Assembly: GCA_016934715.1 (NCBI GenBank)
Contig: JAFGSI010000040.1
Coordinates: forward strand, 1-37,386
Source of the DNA: Anaerolineales bacterium
GTDB lineage: Bacteria > Chloroflexota > Anaerolineae > Anaerolineales > Villigracilaceae
Direction: 5' to 3'
DNA: 37,386 nucleotides
The position numbers were made by a program, and so were the translations under genes. Shown piece after piece: positions 15,589 to 24,642 of this stretch. The number at the start of each line of letters is the position of its first letter. The first letter of the stretch is position 1. The notes under the pieces were generated by a model. It saw nothing but the letters and a program-made list of their open reading frames with translations. It did not search any database and was not told the DNA's origin.

Positions 15589-18012
15589 CTACGGGGTGCT
15601 CCCATATAGATTGCGGTACACCACGAATATTTCATAGATGCTGCGGATGTAATCGCGCGTCTCCTGGTAGCGGACGAGTTCGACGAACAGGTCGGGGTCG
15701 CCGCCGGCCATCTGGTACCAGATGTCGGCGTTGCCGGGCCCGGCATTGTAGGCCGCCAGCGTGGCGTAGAGGTCGCCGTCGAAATAAATGCGGTTGTTCT
15801 TCAGGTAGCGAGCGCCGAAGTAGACGCTGACCAGCGGCCGGTAGAGATCGTCTTCGCTGTAGTCCGGGGGCCAGTCAAGGCTGGTGGCCAGGCTGGCACC
15901 GGTGCTGGGAATGATCTGCATCAGGCCGCGCGCTCCGGCAGAAGAGCGGACGTAGCCTTCGAACAGGCTCTCCTGGCGAATGACAGCGTACAGAAACAGG
16001 GGATGCAGGTTTTCCAGCGCGGCTGCCCGCAGGATCATATCCTGGTAATAGGTCCCGTAGCGGATGTGCAGGAAGAGCGCCGGGGCGGCCATGCTCTGCG
16101 CCTGGGTCTCCATTCCGGCCAGGGTCAGGATCTGGCGGTCGAGGAAGATGGCGGTGCGGTATACGCCCAGGTCAAGCAGGTAGTTCATCAATCGATAGCA
16201 GCTGACCGGATCCTGTTCAATGGCGGCGCGCAGGTCCTCGAATTCGAGCCGGGCGTCGTGATAGAGCCCCAATTTCCACAGCTCGGCGCCGCGGATCAAG
16301 CGGGCATCCTGCAGCAGTGGACCGAGGCTGTTCAGGTCGGTCTCGGCTGGCAGGCTGAATGTGATCCGCATCCAGGTGGCGGCTTCCAGGCGTTCTGCCT
16401 CCAGGTCATAGGCCAGGTTGTAGGCCGCTGGGGGCTCGAAGACCTGGCGGCCGAAGAGCAGGTCGCGGGCCCGTTCGGAGTAATACCCGCCCGGGTCGAG
16501 ACTGGCGGCCTGCTGCCAGGCGGTCTGGGCAGCGAGGCTGTCGCCCTGGGCCTGCTGGATCTTGCCGATCCAGAAATAAGCCCGGGCCTGGTCGGACGGC
16601 GCCGGCAAGAGCAGCAGGCTGCGCTGAAAGGTCACCAATGCGGTCTCCAGATTCCCGGACCGGTAGCGGGCGACGGCGGCCCAGAAGAGGCCCGGCGGGG
16701 CTTCCTGGCTGTTGGGATAGGCATCGCTGATGCGTTCCCAGGTCGCGGCAGCCTCTTCCAGCCGGCCGGCGCGTTCGAGGATCCGCCCAGCGCTCAACAG
16801 GGCCTGCGGAGCGTAGGGGCTGGTCGGGACGAAGGATACGAAGGTCAGCAGGGTCTGGGCAGCGTCGTCATAGCGGTCCAGGTAGGCCCATTGCAGGTAG
16901 GCTTTGTCCTCCCAGGCGGTCTGCCAGTAACGGTTTTCGGTGTAGGAGTCGATGAAGACGGTCAATTCGTCGACGGCCTCACGGTAGCGGCCCAGGTCTC
17001 GCAGGGTCAGGGCCCGGTAGTAGCGCACGGTGCCGTCGTTGCCCGGGTTGGCGGCCAGGTAACGGTCAAAGGCGGCCAGGGCGGCCCCGTACTGCCCGGC
17101 GAAGTAATCGACCAGGCCGCGGTCAAGTTCGTCCACCGGCACCCCGGCATTGACCAAAACGACCAGGGCCGAGTAGGAGTCGTAGGCCAACGGGTAGTTC
17201 TCGACGGCGTGCTGGAAGCGCTCGTAGGCCAGGTCGGTCTGGCCGTTCTGGTAGTAGAGCTGGCCGATCAAGAAGTCCATCTGGGCCTTGAGGTAGTCGT
17301 TGCCGGTGCGATCCATGATCGACTGGTACATGCCGATGGCGGTGGGGGTGTCGCCGGCGGCGGCATAGGTGGCGGCCAACTGGACCTCCAGGCTGAGGTC
17401 TTCGCTGAGGTGGCTGGCGGCCAGGGCGGCCTGATAGGCCGCGATCGCCTCGGAGTAGTTCCCGGCCGCTGCCAGGGCGTCCCCGCGGCGTTGCTGGACG
17501 TAGGTGTCGATCAATCCCGGGCGCGTCGACAGATAGGCGGCGTATTCTGCGGCAGCCTCATCATGGCGGGTCAGGATGGTGTAGATCTCCCCCATCAGAA
17601 AATGGGAATAGGCGGCAAAGACGGAGGTCGGGTGTTCCACCACCACCTGGCGCAGGTACTGCAGGGCCCAGGAGAAGTTGCCGTCCTCGTATTCGACCCG
17701 GCCGAGCCCCCACAGGGCTGCCGCCCGGATCTCGGGGTCGGTCGTGCTGGCAGCGGCGACCTGGAACTCATCCCGGGCGCGCGTGAAATCCCCGTAGAGC
17801 AGAGCCTGGTCGCCGCTGGCGACCCGCACCTGGGGGATGGGGGTTGGGCCGGCAGTGGGGGTCGGGCTGGCGGTCGGGGTGGGTGAGGACCCCGGCGTGG
17901 AGGAAGGACCGGAAGTCCCGTCAGCCCCCCCGCCGTTGCCGGAGGAAGGGGAGGCGCAGCCGGCCAGGAGAACGACCACCCAGAGCAGGAGCAATAGTTT
18001 ATGGGTCTTCAT
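15589..18012 (-). CDS. TPR-rich lytic transglycosylase lipoprotein (SLT domain)
   Basis: The start at 18012 gives a lipoprotein signal, MKTHKLLLLLWVVVLLAGC, with the lipidated Cys at residue 19. A low-complexity Ser/Thr/Pro/Gly linker covers about 20-60. Some 550 residues of tetratricopeptide-like helical repeats follow (for example GDFTRARDEFQVAA, GNFSWALQYLRQVV, GRLEEAAATWERI). The C-terminal SLT domain has the catalytic Glu681 in YAVIRQESLFEG, then GLMQIIPSTG and LAAYNAGPGNAD. The enzyme cleaves MurNAc-GlcNAc bonds to anhydro products at the outer membrane face. At 807 residues it is longer than Slt70. A good promoter places the transcript start at the ATG. The frame open to 18222 upstream is non-coding repeat. 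Confidence 0.93.
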   Translation of the reverse strand: MKTHKLLLLLWVVVLLAGCASPSSGNGGGADGTSGPSSTPGSSPTPTASPTPTAGPTPIPQVRVASGDQALLYGDFTRARDEFQVAAASTTDPEIRAAALWGLGRVEYEDGNFSWALQYLRQVVVEHPTSVFAAYSHFLMGEIYTILTRHDEAAAEYAAYLSTRPGLIDTYVQQRRGDALAAAGNYSEAIAAYQAALAASHLSEDLSLEVQLAATYAAAGDTPTAIGMYQSIMDRTGNDYLKAQMDFLIGQLYYQNGQTDLAYERFQHAVENYPLAYDSYSALVVLVNAGVPVDELDRGLVDYFAGQYGAALAAFDRYLAANPGNDGTVRYYRALTLRDLGRYREAVDELTVFIDSYTENRYWQTAWEDKAYLQWAYLDRYDDAAQTLLTFVSFVPTSPYAPQALLSAGRILERAGRLEEAAATWERISDAYPNSQEAPPGLFWAAVARYRSGNLETALVTFQRSLLLLPAPSDQARAYFWIGKIQQAQGDSLAAQTAWQQAASLDPGGYYSERARDLLFGRQVFEPPAAYNLAYDLEAERLEAATWMRITFSLPAETDLNSLGPLLQDARLIRGAELWKLGLYHDARLEFEDLRAAIEQDPVSCYRLMNYLLDLGVYRTAIFLDRQILTLAGMETQAQSMAAPALFLHIRYGTYYQDMILRAAALENLHPLFLYAVIRQESLFEGYVRSSAGARGLMQIIPSTGASLATSLDWPPDYSEDDLYRPLVSVYFGARYLKNNRIYFDGDLYATLAAYNAGPGNADIWYQMAGGDPDLFVELVRYQETRDYIRSIYEIFVVYRNLYGSTP

Positions 18013-18018
18013 GGCCTG

Positions 18019-18047
18019 CTTATAATGTGGAATGTGGGGCGTGTCAA
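18019..18047 (-). promoter_or_regulatory. Sigma-70 promoter of the lytic transglycosylase gene
   Basis: On the minus strand, TTGACA at 18047-18042, a 17-base spacer and TATAAG at 18024-18019. Six bases then lead to ATG 18012, so the predicted +1 is the A of the start codon. No ribosome binding site precedes it. This is the clearest leaderless case in the window. Confidence 0.75.
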
Positions 18048-18119
18048 TGCCAGCCGGGGCGGTCCGGTGATGCTTTTTCCGAATTCCGTTAAGCGGATCA
18101 GAGCAGAATTCCTGCACCA

Positions 18120-18210
18120 CCTGCTGCTTGCAGAAAAGGCGGAACGGAAGTTGGTGCGCAGCAGGTGGCAGCAACGATTTCGGCTCGGCGATTGCTGCAG
18201 GACTCTGGAA
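18120..18210 (-). repeat. Copy B of the 91-bp dispersed repeat
   Basis: Read on the minus strand, this aligns without gaps to 9767-9857 with about 80% identity. It lies 73 bases upstream of the -35 box of the lytic transglycosylase gene and points toward it. Differences are scattered substitutions, so the copies are old. Sequence on either side of the two copies is unrelated. Confidence 0.8.
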
Positions 18211-18215
18211 AATTG

Positions 18216-18229
18216 GTGACAAATGTCAC
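18216..18229. promoter_or_regulatory. Perfect 14-bp palindrome, possible operator
   Basis: GTGACAAATGTCAC is a perfect inverted repeat (6-2-6) between the divergent lytic transglycosylase and arsR genes, about 24 bases upstream of the arsR -10 box, where a -35 element would begin. It resembles a dimeric regulator site, but I cannot name the regulator. Confidence 0.45.
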
Positions 18230-18239
18230 ATTCCCGAAT

Positions 18240-18266
18240 CCGAATATGATCATATAATACATTCGG
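18240..18266 (+). promoter_or_regulatory. arsR promoter -10 inside an inverted repeat (likely ArsR operator)
   Basis: CCGAAT at 18240-18245 pairs with ATTCGG at 18261-18266, framing the palindrome ATATGATCATAT at 18245-18256 and a perfect -10 box TATAAT at 18253-18258. CGAATATGAT occurs again at the start codon (about 18271-18280). This A/T-rich dyad over the promoter is the typical place for an ArsR-family repressor to bind its own gene. The GGAG ribosome binding site is at 18265-18268. Confidence 0.6.
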
Positions 18267-18276
18267 AGTTGCGAAT

Positions 18277-18663
18277 ATGATAAAGAGCGATACACTTTCC
18301 AGTGTTGCAAAGATAAGCACGTTATTGCAGGTCATCAGCGCTGAAGCGCGCCTGGAGATCCTCCTGGCGATTGGTGCAGGCGAGGCCTGCGTCTGCCACC
18401 TGGAAGCCGTACTCGGTTACCGGCAGGCGTATATCTCCCAGCAGTTGATGACCTTGCGTGAAGCCGGGTTGCTGGGCACTCGTCGGGATGGCAGGTATAT
18501 TTTTTACCGATTGGAGAAGCCCGAGATCCTGCAGATCGTCGAACTGGCTGCCCGGTTGGAGGACCTGGATCTGCCGGCTGTCGATTCCGGGATCAGCCTT
18601 GCGCGGTCCTCCTGCGAATGCCCCCGCTGCTGTTCACAGGTTCCTACCAGGACGTCTGCATAA
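18277..18663 (+). CDS. arsR: ArsR-family metalloid-responsive repressor
   Basis: The 128-residue protein has the ArsR winged helix: [25 protein letters not shown], recognition helix [19 protein letters not shown] and wing [11 protein letters not shown]. The metal site in the alpha-3 helix is Cys38-Val-Cys40-His41, matching the CVC motif of As(III)/Sb(III) sensors. An added Cys-rich tail, C113, C115, C118 and C119 (CECPRCC), is not in the core family and could supply a third ligand or a second site. GGAG precedes ATG 18277. Metal binding should release it from the operator and induce acr3 and the genes behind it. Confidence 0.92.
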   Translation: MIKSDTLSSVAKISTLLQVISAEARLEILLAIGAGEACVCHLEAVLGYRQAYISQQLMTLREAGLLGTRRDGRYIFYRLEKPEILQIVELAARLEDLDLPAVDSGISLARSSCECPRCCSQVPTRTSA

Positions 18664-18796
18664 GAGATCTTGTTTGCCCGAAGCAGTCTCCCTGCACCGG
18701 GGAGTGGATCTTCAACTTCGGATCGCCTTTCCTGGCATGCTCGCCATGAGATTGCCTTCCGGCCGGAAGTTTTCAAAAATACACCTGGAGGTTTTT

Positions 18797-19879
18797 ATGT
18801 CTGACGCTGCGGTCACAAAAGCCCCTGCGCAAAGCCTGACCAAACGACTCTCTTTCCTCGACCGCTTCCTGACGCTGTGGATCTTCCTGGCCATGGCGGT
18901 GGGGGTGGGAACAGGTTTTCTTTTCCCACAGGGGGTCATTGAGATTAATGATGCTGTCTCAGTGGGGACGACCAATATTCCGATCGCCATCGGGTTGATC
19001 CTGATGATGTACCCGCCGTTCGCCAAGGTGAAGTACGAGGAGCTGGGGGATGTATTTCGCAATAAAAAAGTACTCGGGCTCTCGCTGCTCCAGAACTGGG
19101 TGATCGGTCCCGTGCTGATGTTTGCGCTGGCGATCATCTTCCTGCGCGGCTACCCGGAATACATGGCCGGCCTGATCATGATCGGCCTGGCGCGCTGCAT
19201 CGCCATGGTGATCGTATGGAACGAGCTGGCGCACGGCGACACCGAATACGCCGCAGGCCTCGTGGCCTTCAACAGCGTCTTTCAGGTGCTCTTTTACAGC
19301 GTATACGCGTATGTCTTTATCACCGTCCTGCCGACCTGGTTTGGGATGAGCGGCTCGATCGTAGAGATCACGATGGGCGAAATTGCCAAAAGTGTATTCA
19401 TTTACCTCGGCATCCCGTTCATCGCCGGTTTCCTGACGCGCCTGATCCTGGTCAGGATCAAGGGCAAGGATTGGTATCACAAGGAATTCGTGCCCAGGAT
19501 CAGCCCGCTGACCCTGGTCGCCCTGCTGTTCACCATTGTGGTGATGTTCAGCCTGAAAGGGAACCTGATCGTGCAGATCCCGCTGGATGTGGTGCGGATC
19601 GCCATCCCGCTGCTGATCTATTTCGTGCTTATGTTCCTGGTCAGCTTCTGGATGGGCCATCGCCTCGGGTCGGATTATCCCAAGACCACCACGCTGGCCT
19701 TCACGGCGGCCAGCAACAACTTTGAACTGGCGATCGCAGTGGCGGTGGCGGTGTTTGGCATCAACAGCGGCGCAGCCTTTGCCGCCGTCATCGGCCCGCT
19801 GGTGGAAGTGCCGGTGATGATCGGGCTGGTCAATGTGGCGTTCTGGCTCAAAAAGAAAATGTTCGCCGGCCAGGCATAA
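18797..19879 (+). CDS. acr3: ACR3-type arsenite efflux permease
   Basis: The 360-residue protein has ten hydrophobic segments and the ACR3 marks: the conserved Cys134 in [30 protein letters not shown], and the late Glu in [21 protein letters not shown]3 exports As(OH)3 using the proton gradient. The start at 18797 is supported by GGAGG six bases upstream; the long frame before it overlaps arsR. A 133-base gap after arsR holds only a weak 5-bp hairpin near 18688-18704. It is the main resistance gene of the operon. Confidence 0.93.
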   Translation: MSDAAVTKAPAQSLTKRLSFLDRFLTLWIFLAMAVGVGTGFLFPQGVIEINDAVSVGTTNIPIAIGLILMMYPPFAKVKYEELGDVFRNKKVLGLSLLQNWVIGPVLMFALAIIFLRGYPEYMAGLIMIGLARCIAMVIVWNELAHGDTEYAAGLVAFNSVFQVLFYSVYAYVFITVLPTWFGMSGSIVEITMGEIAKSVFIYLGIPFIAGFLTRLILVRIKGKDWYHKEFVPRISPLTLVALLFTIVVMFSLKGNLIVQIPLDVVRIAIPLLIYFVLMFLVSFWMGHRLGSDYPKTTTLAFTAASNNFELAIAVAVAVFGINSGAAFAAVIGPLVEVPVMIGLVNVAFWLKKKMFAGQA

Positions 19880-19886
19880 ACAAACG

Positions 19887-19933
19887 GCTCCTGCCCCGGA
19901 AGCAGGGGCAGGGATAGCGATCCTGGCAGGAGC
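19887..19933 (+). promoter_or_regulatory. Alternative hairpins masking a ribosome binding site
   Basis: GCTCCTGCC at 19887-19895 can pair fully with GGCAGGAGC at 19925-19933, which contains the AGGAG in front of ATG 19941. The same CCTGCC bases can instead pair in CCTGCCCC/GGGGCAGG (19890-19897 with 19905-19912). The two helices exclude each other, so the fold could switch translation of the next small ORF on or off. It is not a terminator, since no T-run follows. Confidence 0.45.
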
Positions 19934-19940
19934 GCCTGTC

Positions 19941-20141
19941 ATGGAGGAGAACACCCTGTACGAAAACGCATTCGCGGTCCTTCGGACCTCCAGGAAATTT
20001 CCCCTGCTCGGTGCCGCGCACGACTATGCAGGATTCGGTCACGAAGGTTGCGAGGCGTTCCACGCCAACGGATGTGCGCATCCGCCCCGCGAGCAGTTTC
20101 ACCCCCAGGAAGAAGGACAACCCGAGTATGGCTATCCTTGA
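19941..20141 (+). CDS. Possible small ORF, His/Cys-containing, in the ars operon
   Basis: A 66-codon frame starts at ATG 19941 with an excellent AGGAG eight bases upstream and ends 14 bases inside the permease gene. The product begins MEENTLYENAFAVLRTSRKF and contains GHEGCEAFHANGCAHPP, where two Cys and three His are close enough to bind a metal. I know no family like it. The overlap with the permease start suggests translational coupling. Against it: the frame is short, its third-position use is not clearly coding, and the 250-base gap could be plain leader. It may be a coupling peptide and not a functional protein. Confidence 0.35.
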   Translation: MEENTLYENAFAVLRTSRKFPLLGAAHDYAGFGHEGCEAFHANGCAHPPREQFHPQEEGQPEYGYP

Positions 20142-21606
20142 TTTTCTTTCAAAACTATTGGTTGGAGGCCTGGGCAACCTGGCAGCCTACCTGGCCGCAC
20201 ACGTCCTGCTCTGCCTGCTGCCGGCTTTCTACATCGCCGGGGCGATGACAGCCCTGATCCCCAAGGAGACGATCACCCGCTTCCTGGGGCGCAACACGCC
20301 CAGGTGGATCTCCTACCCGGCCTCGGCTTTGGCAGGATTCCTGCTGGCGGTTTGCTCCTGCACGGTCATCCCGCTCTTCGCCGGGATCTATAAGAAGGGC
20401 GCGGGACTTGGCCCGGCGATCACCTTCCTGTTCGTGGCCCCGGCCATCAACATTCTGGCATTGGTCTACACGGGCGGGGTCATCGGCATGGACCTGGCCA
20501 TCGCCCGCCTGCTGCTCTCGCTGGCCTTTGGTGTTGGGATCGGCCTGCTCATGGCGCTCATCTTCCGCAAGGCGGATGCCGAGCATGACGCCGCCACCGA
20601 CGCCATGTTCTCCGGACAGGCCGCCATGCGCAAGGCAGCAGTCATTTTCCTGCTGGTGCTGGTCTTCCTGCTGGTGGCCGGCACCTTTCCGTTCGATTTC
20701 CTCACCCACACTTTTGCTCAGGTCAACCTGCCCGTGAACGGCATGGACACTTTCCAGGAAGGACTGTACGAACTCGTCCCCTTCGATCCCGCCAGGGGCG
20801 AAGAAGGGGTGACCGCCCAGGGTGCCATCCTGATCGGCATGCTGGTCTTGATCGGCCTGACCTCCTGGAAGGGCATTGAGAAGATCCACGACGGTTTCAA
20901 CGCCTGGACCTGGATCTCCACCGGCCTGGTCGGCCTGACCCTTCTGGTGGCTGCTCTCGGCATGACCCCGCACACCGGTGGGTTGGCGCTTGTGTTCACC
21001 GGCAAGTTCTTTGGTGTGTTGATCGCAGTTGTTGCCCTGGGAGGCCTGCTCAGATCAGGCCTGACCCGAGATGAAACGCGTGACTTCCTGTGGGAGTCCT
21101 GGCGTTTTGTGAAGCAGATCTTCCCACTGCTGGTGGTGGGGGTGTTCGCGGTTGGCATGATCCGGGTCATCATCAAGCCGGAGTGGATCCAGGCGATCGC
21201 CGGGCAAAACACCATCCTGGGCAACTTCATTGGCGTTGTATTTGGTGTGTTCATGTATTTTCCTACCCTGGTGGAAGTGCCGATCGCCCAGATGTTCCTC
21301 AGCCTGGGCATGCACCGCGGCCCGCTGCTGGCCTACCTGATCTCGGACCCTGAACTCAGCCTGCAGAGCATCCTGATCACTGCCACCATCATCGGCCGTT
21401 TGAAGGCCTGGGTCTATGTCGGTTGGGTGGCGCTTTTCAGCACCCTGGCCGGCCTGATCTACGGTGCCTGGGTGGACGGTGCCGGCATCGGGCTGGTGAT
21501 GCTCACCCTGGTGCTCTGCCTTGTTCTTCTGGCATTTGCAGTATGGCTGGTCAACCGGCGGGACCGTCCAAAGACGGCGGCGGTCGAAACCGGATCCACG
21601 GATTGA
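20128..21606 (+). CDS. Permease of the DUF318/ArsP-like family
   Basis: This 492-residue protein has about twelve hydrophobic segments in two similar halves. The first half carries the family motif AVCSCTVIPLFAGIYKKGAGLGPAI with Cys76 and Cys78. The second half has the matching GVFMYFPTLVEVPIAQMFLSLGMHRGPLLAYL. Family members include ArsP, an exporter of organoarsenicals, and other permeases found beside thioredoxin-like genes. The substrate here is probably an arsenic species because of the arsR-acr3 context, but that is inference. AGAAGGA about ten bases before ATG 20128 supports the start. The thioredoxin-like gene follows 34 bases after its stop. Confidence 0.85.
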   Translation: MAILDFLSKLLVGGLGNLAAYLAAHVLLCLLPAFYIAGAMTALIPKETITRFLGRNTPRWISYPASALAGFLLAVCSCTVIPLFAGIYKKGAGLGPAITFLFVAPAINILALVYTGGVIGMDLAIARLLLSLAFGVGIGLLMALIFRKADAEHDAATDAMFSGQAAMRKAAVIFLLVLVFLLVAGTFPFDFLTHTFAQVNLPVNGMDTFQEGLYELVPFDPARGEEGVTAQGAILIGMLVLIGLTSWKGIEKIHDGFNAWTWISTGLVGLTLLVAALGMTPHTGGLALVFTGKFFGVLIAVVALGGLLRSGLTRDETRDFLWESWRFVKQIFPLLVVGVFAVGMIRVIIKPEWIQAIAGQNTILGNFIGVVFGVFMYFPTLVEVPIAQMFLSLGMHRGPLLAYLISDPELSLQSILITATIIGRLKAWVYVGWVALFSTLAGLIYGAWVDGAGIGLVMLTLVLCLVLLAFAVWLVNRRDRPKTAAVETGSTD

Positions 21607-21640
21607 CAGCAAACCAATTCAAAAAGAGGAGATTCGAACC

Positions 21641-21892
21641 ATGCTCACCATCAAGATTCTGGGTACCGGCTGCCCCAACTGCAAGAAACTCGAGGCACTC
21701 ACCCGCCAGGCGGTGGAAGGACTGGCCCTGGAGGCGGAAGTGGTCAAGGTGACCGACTACACCGCCATCATGGCCTACAACATCATGTCCACGCCCGGGC
21801 TGGTCATCAATGAAAAACTGGTCTCCTCCGGGCGCATCCCCTCGCCGGCGGAGATCACCACCTGGCTGACCAATGCGCTGACAACCGCATGA
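21641..21892 (+). CDS. Small thioredoxin-like protein (CPNC active site)
   Basis: The 83-residue protein is a minimal redoxin fold: strand MLTIKILGTGC, active site Cys11-Pro-Asn-Cys14, a helix, strand AEVVKVTD, and the cis-Pro in MSTPGLVIN. This matches the short thioredoxin_3/MTH895 type that often accompanies CSC-motif permeases. AGAGGAG stands seven to eight bases upstream of ATG 21641. It may keep the cysteines of the permease or its cargo reduced. It is the last gene of the operon. I found no clear terminator after it. Confidence 0.9.
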   Translation: MLTIKILGTGCPNCKKLEALTRQAVEGLALEAEVVKVTDYTAIMAYNIMSTPGLVINEKLVSSGRIPSPAEITTWLTNALTTA

Positions 21893-22326
21893 AAGACGAC
21901 TTCCTGCTGCTCTACACGGACAGGTTCCCTGCGTGTGGAGGAACAGGGTGCATAACCGGCCATCCCGAAACCAGGACCGGACATGCCACGCGCAGGACAC
22001 AGACGGCCAAGAATCATGGCGCTTCATGGTTCATGGGGAATTCGCGTGCTACCCCTCCTGGCTGGGGGAAAAGAACAGGAAAAAGCAAAGCCAACCGCGA
22101 TAACGACATGGCACGTCAGGTCGCAGTTTGTCCATGGCCCAACTCCAGGAAAGCCGCGCGCTGATCCCGTTTCTCTGGCCGCAGGCAAGTTCCACCCTGC
22201 GTGACTTTCCCTTTTGGGTGCCGGCTTGTCCGGGGTAGGGAATTGTAAGGGCGCTCTCAATGTCCCCTGTGCTATACTTTGCTTATCGAGACAGGATCAT
22301 CGTGCTTTGAGAGGAGTTCTTAGAGA
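21893..22326. other. Intergenic region with a -10 box near its end
   Basis: About 430 bases with no gene I can support; the short frames here have poor starts and biased composition. TATACT at 22273-22278 is a good -10 box for the next gene, with a leader of about 40 bases and GAGAGGAG before ATG 22327. No convincing -35 box was found. The stretch may contain decayed sequence at the end of the ars operon. Confidence 0.5.
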
Positions 22327-23412
22327 ATGAGGTGTTCTTCCTGTGGTGTCGAGAACCGACCCAACCTGAAGTTCTGTGAGCAGTGTGGGGCTGCCTTGCT
22401 GGAAACCCAGGTCCAACCTGGAGCCAGGTACTGTTCCTCCTGCGGGGCGACGATCCAGCCGGGGGCGCGTTTTTGTCCTGGCTGCGGCGCAGCACTGGGT
22501 GCCTCGCAGCCAACCCCGGCCGTCCTGCGGGGGACGCCTCCACCTCAGGGCCCGCCGCCGGAACAGCCGGTCTACGTCGCGGCGCCTCCGCCGCGGCCGG
22601 GATGGATCATACCCTGCCTGGTGGTGGTCGGCATCCTGGCGGCCCTGGTGATCGTGGTTGGCCTGGCCATCGGCGGATTCTGGTGGTGGCAGAACAGCCA
22701 GGGGAGTCCGGCTTTCCAGCCGCCGACACCCGAGACCCAAGCGGTGGCGCCGACCCATACGCTGCAACCGGCAAACAACAATACCAACAACAACAATGAC
22801 CCACAACCGGCGAACACCCCGCGCCCGTCGAACACCCCACGCCCGTCGAACACTCCCCGTCCCACCGCGACCGAAGGACGGCCGATGTTCACGGCCAACC
22901 AGTCGTCGAATTGCCGCAGCGGGCCGGCCAATGTCTTCCCGGTGCGGACGGGGATCAACCAGGGCGAGTCGGTCGAGATCATTGGCCGCAGTTCGTCGGA
23001 ATGGGGATTGTGGTGGCAGGTGGTCAAGCAGGGGGTGACCTGCTGGGTGTGGGGGGATCTGGGGGATACGAGCGGGAATGTCACCGCCATCCCGGTCGTG
23101 GCTGCTCCGCCCACGCCGACCTTCACGGCCACCCAACCGCCGCCCCCGCCGCCACAACCGCAACTGGCCAGCCTGACGATCCAGAACAACTTCAACCAGA
23201 CGATCTGGTATGTCTATTTCTCGCCCAGTACCCAGTCGACCTGGGGTGATGACCGGTTGGGGGCAAGCACCATCCCGGCCGGGGGCAGCTTCACCTGGAG
23301 CGGGTTGACACCGGATGTCTACGATATCAAGATCGAGGATTCGGCGCATAACGTGCTGGCGTCTCGCTTCAACGTTACGATCAGCGGCAGTGTCTATCTG
23401 GCGTTCCCGTAA
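22327..23412 (+). CDS. Zinc-ribbon membrane protein with an SH3-like domain
   Basis: The 361-residue protein begins with paired zinc ribbons: CSSCG, CEQCG, CSSCG and CPGCG, each CxxC, over residues 3-58. A Pro-rich segment and one transmembrane helix (LVVVGILAALVIVVGLAIGG, about 98-117) follow. Outside lies an Asn/Pro linker with NTPRPS repeated three times. A bacterial SH3-like domain (SSNCRSGPANVFPVRTGINQGESVEIIG) comes next, then a second Pro-rich linker. The C-terminal beta-sandwich is QNNFNQTIWYVYFSPSTQ onwards. It thus links a cytoplasmic zinc-binding head to extracellular binding modules. SH3-like domains often bind cell-wall peptides. It is a single-gene unit; no catalytic residues are seen. 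Confidence 0.82.
   Translation: MRCSSCGVENRPNLKFCEQCGAALLETQVQPGARYCSSCGATIQPGARFCPGCGAALGASQPTPAVLRGTPPPQGPPPEQPVYVAAPPPRPGWIIPCLVVVGILAALVIVVGLAIGGFWWWQNSQGSPAFQPPTPETQAVAPTHTLQPANNNTNNNNDPQPANTPRPSNTPRPSNTPRPTATEGRPMFTANQSSNCRSGPANVFPVRTGINQGESVEIIGRSSSEWGLWWQVVKQGVTCWVWGDLGDTSGNVTAIPVVAAPPTPTFTATQPPPPPPQPQLASLTIQNNFNQTIWYVYFSPSTQSTWGDDRLGASTIPAGGSFTWSGLTPDVYDIKIEDSAHNVLASRFNVTISGSVYLAFP
22813..22866 (+). repeat. Three 18-bp tandem repeats in a protein linker
   Basis: Units start at 22813, 22831 and 22849 and encode NTPRPS, NTPRPS and NTPRPT. The third unit differs at several wobble bases. It is a flexible extracellular linker and a possible site of length variation between strains. Confidence 0.85.
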
Positions 23413-23466
23413 TGCCCACTCTCCGCGATCCTGGCCGGGATGGGCTGACACGGGCTTCGCAGGGCT

Positions 23467-23495
23467 TTGACAATCCAGCCTGCCCGTGATAAACT
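23467..23495 (+). promoter_or_regulatory. Promoter of the methionine-salvage genes
   Basis: TTGACA at 23467-23472, a 17-base spacer and TAAACT at 23490-23495 (4 of 6 consensus). The expected start is about 23502, giving a leader of 47 bases before mtnA. Confidence 0.6.
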
Positions 23496-23510
23496 ACGCC
23501 CGCCATTCAC

Positions 23511-23536
23511 GGCGCTCTCCTCCGAGAGCGCCTTTT
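23511..23536 (+). terminator. Terminator-like hairpin in the mtnA leader
   Basis: A perfect 9-bp stem, GGCGCTCTC at 23511-23519 with GAGAGCGCC at 23524-23532, is followed by TTTT. It lies downstream of the promoter at 23467 and 12 bases before ATG 23549. It could end transcription from the zinc-ribbon gene, or act as an attenuator or a stabilising 5' hairpin of the mtnA mRNA. Confidence 0.65.
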
Positions 23537-23548
23537 CCTGCGAATACG

Positions 23549-24592
<1,044 letters not shown>

Positions 24593-24642
24593 CAGGCCGG
24601 CAGGCATATCCGTTCCTCCAATCTCAGCTTTGGAAAGCGATC

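Noticed and set aside
16003-17886. A 627-codon plus-strand frame opposite the lytic transglycosylase
   Set aside because: It mirrors a clear TPR/SLT gene, has a Gly/Val/Gln-rich composition and no start signal.
21630-21645. GATTCGAACC, resembling the T-loop of a tRNA on the minus strand
   Set aside because: No acceptor, D or anticodon stem can be drawn around it, and it is the ribosome binding region of the thioredoxin-like gene.
22813-22866. Possible CRISPR-like short repeats
   Set aside because: The three 18-bp units are adjacent, in frame and encode a protein linker; there are no spacers.
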